From Sphingobacterium prati (lineage in GTDB: Bacteria > Bacteroidota > Bacteroidia > Sphingobacteriales > Sphingobacteriaceae): 64,000 nt of DNA. The position numbers and the translations under genes are program-made. The DNA is taken from positions 868,001-932,000 of the forward strand of contig NZ_JABJWY010000034.1 of NCBI RefSeq assembly GCF_013167215.1, written 5' to 3'. Positions 1 through 6,831 of the stretch are shown here, piece by piece. The notes beneath the pieces are model-generated. The model made no database searches, was not told where the DNA came from, and saw only the letters and a list, made by a program, of their open reading frames with translations. Position 1 is the stretch's first letter. Each line of letters starts with the position of its first letter.

Positions 1-157
1 TCTCCAGATTGGAAAACTTATTCACAACCACAACTTTTGTCGCCTGTAACATGCAGGCCCCGGTGCGGAATGAACCTTTTTCATATCTTACTTTAAAGCC
101 CTGTTCTTTAAAAAACTCCTCTATCTTTGTTAAACTACTCTGTGTAAACGGCAACAA
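1..157 (-). CDS. Conserved hypothetical protein, 3' part outside window
   Basis: Partial reading frame entering from the left edge; only the first ~52 residues are visible. They resemble a small uncharacterised Bacteroidota protein with a helical start, a K-V-R-Y-E-K-G segment and a V-V-V-V-N-K-F strand; I know no function. The frame has a stop (TAA) just upstream and no ATG, so the start must be TTG at 157 (or the next TTG at 154). An AGGAG Shine-Dalgarno sequence lies 5 bases before the first TTG, which is unusual here because most genes in this window lack one. A good promoter precedes it at 194-225. The family and start are read from sequence; the remainder is not visible. Confidence 0.6.
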   Translation of the reverse strand, partial: MLPFTQSSLTKIEEFFKEQGFKVRYEKGSFRTGACMLQATKVVVVNKFSNLE

Positions 158-193
158 AATCTCTCCTTCTTTTTAGTTTTTTTCTCAGTATTC

Positions 194-225
194 CAAACTT
201 AGATAAATTTGCCTTTATATACAAA
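194..225 (-). promoter_or_regulatory. Promoter of the partial left-edge gene
   Basis: On the minus strand TTTG (222-225), a 20-base spacer and TAAGTTTG (194-201) match the Bacteroidota -33/-7 consensus exactly. The transcript would start near 189, giving a leader of about 30 bases that carries the AGGAG ribosome site. Confidence 0.7.
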
Positions 226-312
226 TAAATTCACTTACACACATTTTCCAGGTGTTTAAAATGCGATTTCAAAAACAGCTATAGCACGGCATATTCTCGT
301 TATTTCCGGGTA

Positions 313-1440
313 TCAATCGATTAATTTAAGAAGCTCGTTTCCAAAGGTGTACCAGCTAAATTTTTTCTTTTCGTCTATAATATTTGTTCTGAATTGTGCT
401 TCTTTATCGTGACGATAGAAAGATACGATTCCATTGACGATACTGCTCACATTGGGTTCTACCACATAACCTACGCTGCCGTCCTGTACCAGTTCGGGTA
501 AGCCACCGACATTACTTACAATCATCGGTAAATCGAAGTGATAAGCAACTTGTGTAATGCCACTTTGTGTGGCGGTTCGGTATGGCAACACAACACAGTC
601 AGCAGCTGAAAAATACCAGCCAACCTCATGATTGGGAATAAAATCAGTACGCATATAGATCCTATCTTCCAAATGGTGTTTTTTGATAAGCGCCAGATAT
701 GGTGCTGGGTCTCCGTAAAACTCTCCGGCTAATAGCAATTTGATATTTAATTTCTGAATCTGTATGTCCGCTAAAGCTTCCAATAGCATATCCAACCCCT
801 TATATTGTCGAATAAACCCAAAAAACAAAATAACGCGATCTTGCCGATCGATATTCAGCAACTTACGCGACTCAACCTTACTCAAATGGAGTCCATAATT
901 ATCGTAAAGAGGATGAGGTGTGTAGACAGCAGGCATACGTGGGCTCAACATCTTTAAGTCTGCTAATACGCTTTTGCTCATAGTGACACAGGCATCCACA
1001 GATTTTAAAAAATAACGGATTAGCCATTTGTCGCCGAACCGCTTTTCATGCGGAATAATGTTATCCGCAATACAAACGATCTTGGTGTATTTATTTTTTC
1101 GTACTTGGCGTTGAATTGTACCTAGGCAAGGACTAAAAAAAGGCATCCAAAAACGAACGATGAGTAGATCGTATTTTGCTTTTCTGAGTTCCTTTCCGAT
1201 GCTCAACCAATTCAAGGGGTTGATTGAATTAACTTTAGTCTTGATATTCAGACCTAACGGCGGAGATTCATCCGAGTATTGGGATTTGCCAGGAAACAAA
1301 AAATTGGGATACTGTAAAGAAAAAGAATAAATATCCACCTCATGCCCCAACGTTTGAAAGTGGGATGCTAATCGTTCGTTGAAAGAAGCAATCCCCCCTC
1401 CTCTTAAAGGGTATGCAGACCCTAGGATCACGATACGCAT
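313..1440 (-). CDS. Glycosyltransferase family 4 protein
   Basis: A 375-residue GT-B fold retaining glycosyltransferase (group 1). The N-terminal Rossmann half begins with a strand followed by a G-G-G-I-A-S-F-N-E loop typical of the acceptor domain. The C-terminal half has F-F-G-F-I-R-Q-Y-K-G-L-D (about 205-215) and the donor-site segment with A-D-C-V-V-L-P-Y, S-G-I-T-Q and G-G-L-P-E-L-V. No signal peptide; probably cytoplasmic, acting on cell-envelope or exopolysaccharide glycans. It starts 6 bases after the stop of the upstream family 2 glycosyltransferase, so the two are co-transcribed. Donor and acceptor cannot be told from sequence. Confidence 0.88.
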   Translation of the reverse strand: MRIVILGSAYPLRGGGIASFNERLASHFQTLGHEVDIYSFSLQYPNFLFPGKSQYSDESPPLGLNIKTKVNSINPLNWLSIGKELRKAKYDLLIVRFWMPFFSPCLGTIQRQVRKNKYTKIVCIADNIIPHEKRFGDKWLIRYFLKSVDACVTMSKSVLADLKMLSPRMPAVYTPHPLYDNYGLHLSKVESRKLLNIDRQDRVILFFGFIRQYKGLDMLLEALADIQIQKLNIKLLLAGEFYGDPAPYLALIKKHHLEDRIYMRTDFIPNHEVGWYFSAADCVVLPYRTATQSGITQVAYHFDLPMIVSNVGGLPELVQDGSVGYVVEPNVSSIVNGIVSFYRHDKEAQFRTNIIDEKKKFSWYTFGNELLKLID

Positions 1441-1446
1441 GGTGGA

Positions 1447-2412
1447 TTAAATAACTTTTTCGATTTGATAATCATTCCGATCCGAACTACTCCTCGAAAC
1501 CAGCTCAGCCAAAAAACCTGTCAAAAATAATTGAGTCCCTAAAATAATTGCAGTCAATGCAAAGAAAAATAGTGGCTGATCAGTTATATCCCTAAATGGC
1601 GTACCGCTAGCTATACTCATTAGTTTGTGGCAAATCATATAAATCGAGATAAATAAACCTGCTAGAAAGCTTACAACCCCCATTACACCGAAAAAATGCA
1701 TTGGACGTTTAGCGAATTTTCCAACAAAAAATATAGACAAGAGATCCAAAAATCCTTTAACAAAGCGCCCGGGGCCAAATTTCGTCGTACCGTATTTACG
1801 TGGATAATGTTGAACAATTTGTTCTTGAATATTCGTAAATCCAGCCCATTTTGCGATAACGGGAATATAACGATGCATTTCACCGTATACTTCTATATTT
1901 TTAATTACTTCTTTTTTGTATGCTTTGAGTCCGCAATTAAAATCATGCAGATTATGAATACCCGACATTGATCGCGTTACACCGTTAAATAATTTAGTTG
2001 GAATCGTCTTTGTCAATGGATCATAACGCTTTTGTTTCCAGCCCGAGACCAGATCAGCACCTTTATTCATAATTCGGTCGTATAACTCCGGAATCTCGTC
2101 TGGGCTATCCTGCAAATCCGCATCCATGGTGATGACCACATCGCCTTGGGCTGCTGCAAATCCAACATTCAAAGCAGCGGATTTACCATAGTTACGTCTG
2201 AATTTAATGGCTGAAATATTGCCATTTTGCGCTTTCAATTCTTCAATGATTCTCCAGGAATTATCCTTACTCCCATCATCTACCAAAATAATTTCGTAGG
2301 AAAAGTGATTGGCTGACATGACACGGTCAATCCAAGCTGTCAATTCGGGTAAAGATTCTTCTTCATTAAATAATGGAACAACAACAGAAATATCCATGTG
2401 AATGTTAATCAT
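1447..2412 (-). CDS. Family 2 glycosyltransferase, polyprenyl-phosphate type (DPM1/GtrB-like)
   Basis: GT-A fold enzyme of about 320 residues. S-V-V-V-P-L-F-N-E-E-E-S opens the nucleotide-sugar domain; the metal-binding D-A-D-L-Q-D lies near residue 100, and two hydrophobic helices (about 240-265 and 280-305) form the C-terminal membrane anchor. This architecture is that of enzymes moving a sugar from a nucleotide donor to undecaprenyl or dolichyl phosphate. The ATG at 2397 is the more family-like start; 2412 is in frame. TACCTTTG at 2440-2447 (minus) is a possible -7 box. It lies 84 bases after the DUF4199 gene and 6 bases before the GT4 gene, suggesting one transcript. Confidence 0.88.
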   Translation of the reverse strand: MINIHMDISVVVPLFNEEESLPELTAWIDRVMSANHFSYEIILVDDGSKDNSWRIIEELKAQNGNISAIKFRRNYGKSAALNVGFAAAQGDVVITMDADLQDSPDEIPELYDRIMNKGADLVSGWKQKRYDPLTKTIPTKLFNGVTRSMSGIHNLHDFNCGLKAYKKEVIKNIEVYGEMHRYIPVIAKWAGFTNIQEQIVQHYPRKYGTTKFGPGRFVKGFLDLLSIFFVGKFAKRPMHFFGVMGVVSFLAGLFISIYMICHKLMSIASGTPFRDITDQPLFFFALTAIILGTQLFLTGFLAELVSRSSSDRNDYQIEKVI

Positions 2413-2496
2413 GCTAAAAGTGTACTATATTAATACAAACAAAGGTATTACTTTTCTCAGCAATACCTTGTGCGCTATATTTTATTTTATAAAAAA

Positions 2497-3099
2497 CTAG
2501 GTCGTACTTTGATTAAATGTCAATTTTTCTCTTTTTGAGAGCGCAGACAATAGCAAAGCAAACACGAATTGAAATAACAACGTAATGGCCAAGCCCTTAA
2601 AGATTTGACCCAAGGTTATCTTTCCGATCGCGTCAACCTGTTTTTCCAATTCGGCAATTTTCGAATCAATGACTTCGTCCGGCACATTATTTTTTTCCAT
2701 GTACTCAATGGTCACATTAATTGTATGTTTAACCACCTGCTCCTGCAGGGAAGGATTGACAAAATTAACATAAACCTGTGTTCCGATCGTTGAAATAATC
2801 GTCGAAATAGCCAACATCATAAAAATGGATTTGAGTGCAATGGAAAAACTCCAGTAACCTCCATTTGCTTTTCTAAGAGAAAAAGAAAACAACGCGGATA
2901 TAATAACAAATATACCGGTATTAACAACAAATGACATAGACATAACTCCCCAGAAGGAATTCAGGTCTTTAACGACGAATAAAACGATCAATCCGAGAAT
3001 GAAAGAGATCACACCCAAAACGATGCCATAGATAATACTCTTTTTCTTATCAAATACCGCATCGAATCCGGCATTACTGGGGTTAATTGAATCCGTCAT
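2497..3099 (-). CDS. DUF4199 family membrane protein
   Basis: A 200-residue integral membrane protein with about four predicted transmembrane segments (near 23-43, 50-72, 85-105 and 165-188) and a charged helical stretch (about 125-155) between the third and fourth. Pattern and size match DUF4199, a Bacteroidota family of unknown function commonly found beside a glycosyltransferase. Here it precedes the family 2 glycosyltransferase and follows the acidic protein gene by 2 bases, so they are probably co-translated. Family assignment is by recognition; no function can be given. Confidence 0.8.
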   Translation of the reverse strand: MTDSINPSNAGFDAVFDKKKSIIYGIVLGVISFILGLIVLFVVKDLNSFWGVMSMSFVVNTGIFVIISALFSFSLRKANGGYWSFSIALKSIFMMLAISTIISTIGTQVYVNFVNPSLQEQVVKHTINVTIEYMEKNNVPDEVIDSKIAELEKQVDAIGKITLGQIFKGLAITLLFQFVFALLLSALSKREKLTFNQSTT

Positions 3100-3101
3100 A
3101 A

Positions 3102-3776
3102 TTAATTATTATAATAAGTGCTAAGTACTTTATAAAGTGCCAAATCAAAAGCTTTATTGTTTGATGCCGCAGCGTAGTCCTCAAATTGTTGATCACTCGG
3201 TTGCAATTCACCGAAGAAACTCATTACTGGATAAAAAAGCTCATATACTTCGCTTCTAGGGTTGACTCCTTTAGCCACTTTGGCTATTTCAGCATAAGGG
3301 CTATCAACTAAAATCTGATTAGCGATAATATCCTCGTAGATTTCATGTTCATCTTGAAATTCATCTTCATCGACTAATAAAAACTCTTTTAGAAAATCAT
3401 CTAATTCCGGCTCTATCTCGTCATCTTTACATTCACCTAAATATAGAAAAATATTCAATAATTCAGTTCCACGATCTATTGTCTCATCTTCAATAGCTTC
3501 CCATTCTTCCGAATCTAGGTAGTCATCCTCAAGCTTGAGCACGTCGTTAGAAAAGAAATTCATCAATAGTAAGTCGACATAGACTTCACGAAGTTCATCA
3601 AACAACGGATAATCGTCAAAAGACTGATCAAGAAGTTCCAATTTCTCCAGATAGGTAGCTTCAGTATTGAATACTTGAATGATTTTCGTCAGAAATTCTG
3701 GGGCCGTTTCAATCCCGTCAACTTTTCCATAATTTAAAATACCTGCTTCAACAGCAGCTTTTATGTTTGCTTCCAT
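3102..3776 (-). CDS. Acidic hypothetical protein
   Basis: A 224-residue soluble protein very rich in Asp and Glu (notably residues 80-145) with no signal peptide or membrane segment. It looks mostly alpha-helical, with regularly spaced Leu/Ile/Phe, and I recognise no domain. It sits 3 bases after the dihydroorotase-like gene and 2 bases before the DUF4199 gene, so it belongs to that operon. The strongly negative surface could suit a scaffold or protein partner, but that is only a guess. Confidence 0.75.
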   Translation of the reverse strand: MEANIKAAVEAGILNYGKVDGIETAPEFLTKIIQVFNTEATYLEKLELLDQSFDDYPLFDELREVYVDLLLMNFFSNDVLKLEDDYLDSEEWEAIEDETIDRGTELLNIFLYLGECKDDEIEPELDDFLKEFLLVDEDEFQDEHEIYEDIIANQILVDSPYAEIAKVAKGVNPRSEVYELFYPVMSFFGELQPSDQQFEDYAAASNNKAFDLALYKVLSTYYNN

Positions 3777-3779
3777 GGT

Positions 3780-5048
3780 TTAATCGTTTTTAATGATTTG
3801 ATTATTATTGATGACCAATTCGACAGCTCCCTTTAATGTCTGTCCGAATAACGGGGAATTTTTTGATTTGGATTTGTTTGTCTTTTCATTGAAAGTCCAG
3901 GATTTCGCAGGGTCAAACAACACAAGGTTCGCCATAGCCCCTGCTTTAATTTGTGGCATAGCCATGCCAAGAATTTGTCTCGGTCTAACAGCTAGGCTGT
4001 GTACAATTTGCTCTTCGTTTAATCCAGCACGAATTAGTAACGGTAATACTGTTTGTAACCCTATAATACCATTTTTTGCAATATGAAATTCCACATTTTT
4101 AAATTCTATTTCCTGTGGCGTGTGCTGTGATACCACAGCATCTATTACACCATCCTTAACGCCTTTTATCAGCGCTTTCGCATCGGCTTTGGTTCTTAAT
4201 GGCGGGCTCACTTTATAGTTACTGTCAAAACCTATGATATCCTCATCTGTAAATACCAATTGATGTGCTGCCACGTCACAAGTAACCCGAAGGCCTTTAG
4301 CTTTCGCTTTTTTAATTAGATCTACGGCTTCGGGCGTACTAATCGACGCAAAATGGATAGGGGCTTCCGTATATTCCGCGAGATATAGATCACGGGAGAC
4401 CATCAAGGATTCTGCAAGATTAGGAATTCCTTTCATTCCCAAATAAGTGCTCATTGCACCCTCATTCATTTTATTGCCACCCGCCATGGACTCATCTTCG
4501 GCATGCGAAAAAATCAGTCCTTCAAATCCTTTTGCATACAACAAAGCTCTGCTCATTAGTCCAGCTTGTTGCACACTCCTATTTCCATCACTGAAAGCAA
4601 CAGCACCATTCTGTTTCATATCATAGAGTTCAGCCATTTCCTTACCTTCCCGCTTCTTACTGATTGCGCCAATGGGATGTATATCGACAATATTTCCCTT
4701 TGCGGCATTGACCACAAGTGCAACTTCGGACCGGCTTTGAATAGCAGGCTCGGTATTGGGCATTACGGCCACGGCTGTGAAACCACCAGCAGCGGCAGCA
4801 GCCGTTCCCGTTCGGATATCTTCTTTGGTCTCTAAACCCGGTTCCCCAAAATTTGCATGTAAATCGAAAAATCCAGGCGATAAAATCTTACCTGTTCCAT
4901 CGATGGTCTCTACGTTTTTATCAGCTACTTTGATGGTTTTGCCAATCTGTGTAATCTTCCCTTTTTCAATAAATACATCAACAGTCTGCTGATGATATTC
5001 GTTACCCGGTAAAATTACTTTAACAGAAGTAATCAATAAGCTTTTCAT
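3780..5048 (-). CDS. Dihydroorotase homologue, predicted catalytically inactive (PyrC'-like)
   Basis: A 422-residue amidohydrolase-fold protein closest to class I dihydroorotase: D-L-H (62-64), P-N-T-E (97-100), F-S-D-G (152-155), S-H-A-E-D (181-185), G-I-P (207-209), S-P-P-L-R (281-285). Several essential residues are changed. The HxH metal pair is His64-Ala-Asn66, the substrate arginine after it is Gly68, the His of the H-V-S-T motif is Ser235, and the catalytic Asp of D-H-A-P-H is Gln308. Active class I enzymes need these ligands, so dihydroorotase activity is unlikely. Inactive PyrC' proteins in pseudomonads support aspartate transcarbamoylase assembly, and a similar structural role is possible. 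A 49-codon ORF overlaps its start codon by ATGA. Confidence 0.85.
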   Translation of the reverse strand: MKSLLITSVKVILPGNEYHQQTVDVFIEKGKITQIGKTIKVADKNVETIDGTGKILSPGFFDLHANFGEPGLETKEDIRTGTAAAAAGGFTAVAVMPNTEPAIQSRSEVALVVNAAKGNIVDIHPIGAISKKREGKEMAELYDMKQNGAVAFSDGNRSVQQAGLMSRALLYAKGFEGLIFSHAEDESMAGGNKMNEGAMSTYLGMKGIPNLAESLMVSRDLYLAEYTEAPIHFASISTPEAVDLIKKAKAKGLRVTCDVAAHQLVFTDEDIIGFDSNYKVSPPLRTKADAKALIKGVKDGVIDAVVSQHTPQEIEFKNVEFHIAKNGIIGLQTVLPLLIRAGLNEEQIVHSLAVRPRQILGMAMPQIKAGAMANLVLFDPAKSWTFNEKTNKSKSKNSPLFGQTLKGAVELVINNNQIIKND

Positions 5049-5194
5049 ATATGAATGTGATTGAAATTAATAGGATACAAATTGTCTATTGAAGCATGTA
5101 GCGTGTTCTCTAGCAACAAACAAAAGCCGAATTTATCACTATAAATTGTATAGCCATAAACAGATTTTTCGCGTGATGCTTTTGATTGCTTCAT
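5045..5194 (-). CDS. Small ORF (49 aa) overlapping the start of the dihydroorotase homologue
   Basis: An ATG-initiated frame of 49 codons whose TGA stop overlaps the ATG of the downstream gene as ATGA, the classic arrangement for translational coupling. A TAACTTTG -7 box (5204-5211) ends 9 bases before its ATG, so the transcript would begin almost at this ORF. The peptide begins with Lys/Ser-rich residues (M-K-Q-S-K-A-S-R-E-K), has Tyr/Phe and a C-L-L-L-E stretch in the middle, and ends with N-F-N-H-I-H-I. It could be a real small protein or a regulatory leader peptide. Nothing in it is recognised. Confidence 0.5.
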   Translation of the reverse strand: MKQSKASREKSVYGYTIYSDKFGFCLLLENTLHASIDNLYPINFNHIHI

Positions 5195-5203
5195 TTCGAG
5201 AAA

Positions 5204-5211
5204 CAAAGTTA
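5204..5211 (-). promoter_or_regulatory. -7 box before the small ORF and dihydroorotase homologue
   Basis: TAACTTTG on the minus strand matches TAnnTTTG. No convincing -33 TTTG is found 17-21 bases upstream, so strength is uncertain. Confidence 0.45.
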
Positions 5212-5234
5212 CAAAATACAATTTTATTATAGAA

Positions 5235-5255
5235 CACTAAAAATTGATTTTAGTG
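5235..5255. repeat. Inverted repeat downstream of ubiX
   Basis: CACTAAAA (5235-5242), five bases, TTTTAGTG (5248-5255): a perfect 8-bp inverted repeat 9 bases past the ubiX stop. On the minus strand it could be a weak terminator for ubiX (only a broken U-rich tail follows) or a protein-binding palindrome upstream of the next promoter. Confidence 0.4.
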
Positions 5256-5263
5256 AACATTCA

Positions 5264-5833
5264 TTAGGAATTTTCTCCCCATTGATAATGTTTAAAATCA
5301 AATCCAGCTAAGCTCAAAATCCGGTCAACCACAGTCTCGGCCAACTCCTCCAAAGTTTTTGGCAAGCTATAGAAAGATGGAGAAGCAGGACAAATGATTC
5401 CACCTGCCTCTGTAACGAGTTTCATATTCTGAATGTGAATAATACTTAATGGTGTCTCACGTGTAACTAAAATAAGTTTTCGTCTCTCTTTTAACATAAC
5501 ATCCGCTGCACGGGTAGTAAGATCTGAAGACGTTCCATAGGCTATTCTTGATAAGGTCCCCATAGAACAAGGACATACAATCATCGTGTCAAAGCGCGCT
5601 GAACCTGATGCAAAAGGAGCGAAAAAGTCATTTTTATCGTAGAATTGAAAAGGTACATCTTGATAGCTCTCATCGCCCAATTCCGCCCGCCATACATCCT
5701 TGGCATTATTTGACATTACGATGCCAACTTCTGCAATCTGAGATTTTAGAGAGTTCAATTTTTCTAACAACAACTTGGCATATATAGAGCCGCTTGCCCC
5801 CGTAATAGCAACAACAATTTTTCTCTTTGACAT
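5264..5833 (-). CDS. ubiX: Flavin prenyltransferase UbiX
   Basis: A flavoprotein of about 189 residues that prenylates FMN to make the cofactor of UbiD-type decarboxylases, used in quinone synthesis. The N-terminal V-V-A-I-T-G-A-S-G-S-I-Y-A binds FMN, and the C-terminal half has L-I-L-V-T-R-E-T-P-L-S-I-I-H-I-Q-N-M and the A-G-G-I-I-C-P-A-S-P loop of the family. The ATG at 5833 fits the family start (M-S-K-R-K-I-V-V); an in-frame ATG 21 bases upstream would add residues not seen in UbiX. A TAGCTTTG box at 5852-5859 is a likely promoter, immediately after the terminator of the candidate small RNA. Confidence 0.93.
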   Translation of the reverse strand: MSKRKIVVAITGASGSIYAKLLLEKLNSLKSQIAEVGIVMSNNAKDVWRAELGDESYQDVPFQFYDKNDFFAPFASGSARFDTMIVCPCSMGTLSRIAYGTSSDLTTRAADVMLKERRKLILVTRETPLSIIHIQNMKLVTEAGGIICPASPSFYSLPKTLEELAETVVDRILSLAGFDFKHYQWGENS

Positions 5834-5851
5834 TTCTTTTAAATATAAAAA

Positions 5852-5859
5852 CAAAGCTA
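5852..5859 (-). promoter_or_regulatory. -7 box of ubiX
   Basis: TAGCTTTG on the minus strand, 18 bases before the ubiX ATG. It abuts the U-run of the upstream terminator. No clear -33 element. Confidence 0.4.
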
Positions 5860-5893
5860 TAAAAAAAGGGTCGAAGTGAGAAACACTCGACCC
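5860..5893 (-). terminator. Rho-independent terminator of the candidate small RNA
   Basis: On the minus strand GGGTCGAGTG pairs with CACTTCGACCC (one bulged base), loop TTTCT, followed by seven U. No protein gene ends upstream of it, which is the reason for proposing an RNA gene. Confidence 0.8.
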
Positions 5894-5930
5894 TACATCT
5901 ACCTATGAAAAACATGCCCTTGGGAGGGGC
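5860..5930 (-). ncRNA. Candidate small RNA with its own promoter and terminator
   Basis: A transcript of about 70 bases is bounded by a promoter (TTTG at 5961-5964, 18 bases, TACTTTTG at 5935-5942) and a Rho-independent terminator (stem 5868-5878 with 5884-5893, U-run 5861-5867). It begins with a GCCC...GGGC hairpin, then an unstructured stretch with AUGUUUUUCAU, then the terminator stem. It contains no credible protein and does not resemble tmRNA, 6S, SRP or RNase P RNA. It could instead be an attenuated leader of ubiX, although ubiX has its own -7 box after the terminator. The boundaries are inferred from the signals. Confidence 0.55.
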
Positions 5931-5934
5931 TTAA

Positions 5935-5964
5935 CAAAAGTACATCTACTTTTTAATTTTCAAA
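5935..5964 (-). promoter_or_regulatory. Promoter of the candidate small RNA
   Basis: TTTG (5961-5964), 18-base spacer, TACTTTTG (5935-5942) on the minus strand; both elements match consensus. Confidence 0.65.
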
Positions 5965-6147
5965 AATATTATATGAATTACTACACATTTGTGTATATAA
6001 TTTTTTCAAAAATGCCTTTTTCAGCCCGGTTCACATCCAAAATATTGTCCAATGTTATACCCCAAGACATTTTTTAGGATGTTATATCAATCTGATTTAG
6101 CAAATAAATTCGCTATTCAAACCGTTATTTTCATTAATAAAACCTAT

Positions 6148-6177
6148 TTTAGTGGGAGTGTTACGCAATTACGTTTG
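6148..6177 (+). promoter_or_regulatory. Promoter of the ankyrin gene
   Basis: TACGTTTG (6170-6177) ends 3 bases before the ATG at 6181; a weak TTTA sits at 6148-6151, 18 bases upstream. This predicts an almost leaderless mRNA and supports the 6181 start. Confidence 0.6.
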
Positions 6178-6180
6178 AAA

Positions 6181-6831
6181 ATGAACCTTTCTGTTTTAGA
6201 ACAATATATTGAAGAAGGCAAAAGTCACGACATCGACCTCTTATTGATTGGAAACCCTGAATTATTACAAGAGACAACCAGTCATGGGATTTCTCCGTTA
6301 TTATTGGCATGTTATTATAATAAACCTCAAATTATCCGAATACTTCTTCAACACAGCAAAACGATGACCATCCATGAGGCATGTGCAGCAGGATTAACCT
6401 CATATGTGGAGGCAATTATTCAGCAAGCTCCATCGGTTGTCAACGAATGGTCTTCACACGGTTTTACACCTTTGTTGTTAGCAACGTATTTTAACAAAGC
6501 GGATATTGTCCGTCTATTGTTGTCCAAAAAGGTAAATCCTAATATAGCCAGCAGAAACGAACAACTCTGCTCCCCCCTACATATTGCAGCTTCAAATAAT
6601 AATGAGGAAATCGGTAAAATGCTCATTGAAGCCGATGCCGATGTCAATGCGATTCAGGCTACAGGTGAGACTGCATTACATTTTGCAGCGCAACACGGGA
6701 ATATTGATTTCATTGTTGTCTTGCTCGAATTTGGTGCCGACACAAAAATCTTCAACCTCGCAGGACTCAGTCCAGCGGATTTCGCTTTGGAAAAAGGATA
6801 TAAGGAAATCGCCGAAATACTCGCGAATTAA
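6181..6831 (+). CDS. Ankyrin-repeat protein
   Basis: A cytoplasmic protein of 216 residues made of about five ankyrin repeats. Clear units carry G-I-S-P-L-L-L-A-C-Y, G-F-T-P-L-L-L-A-T-Y, S-P-L-H-I-A-A-S-N-N and G-E-T-A-L-H-F-A-A-Q-H-G-N, each followed by an I-V-x-L-L-L helix. It is a protein-binding scaffold with no enzymatic domain; the partner is unknown. An in-frame ATG at 6052 would add 43 residues without repeat character, but the TACGTTTG box just before 6181 argues for the shorter start. The stop overlaps the convergent DUF2851 gene by 4 bases. Confidence 0.88.
   Translation: MNLSVLEQYIEEGKSHDIDLLLIGNPELLQETTSHGISPLLLACYYNKPQIIRILLQHSKTMTIHEACAAGLTSYVEAIIQQAPSVVNEWSSHGFTPLLLATYFNKADIVRLLLSKKVNPNIASRNEQLCSPLHIAASNNNEEIGKMLIEADADVNAIQATGETALHFAAQHGNIDFIVVLLEFGADTKIFNLAGLSPADFALEKGYKEIAEILAN

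Noticed and set aside
5706-5915. Open frame through the candidate small RNA into ubiX
   Set aside because: It crosses the terminator and reads ubiX in the wrong frame; composition is not protein-like.
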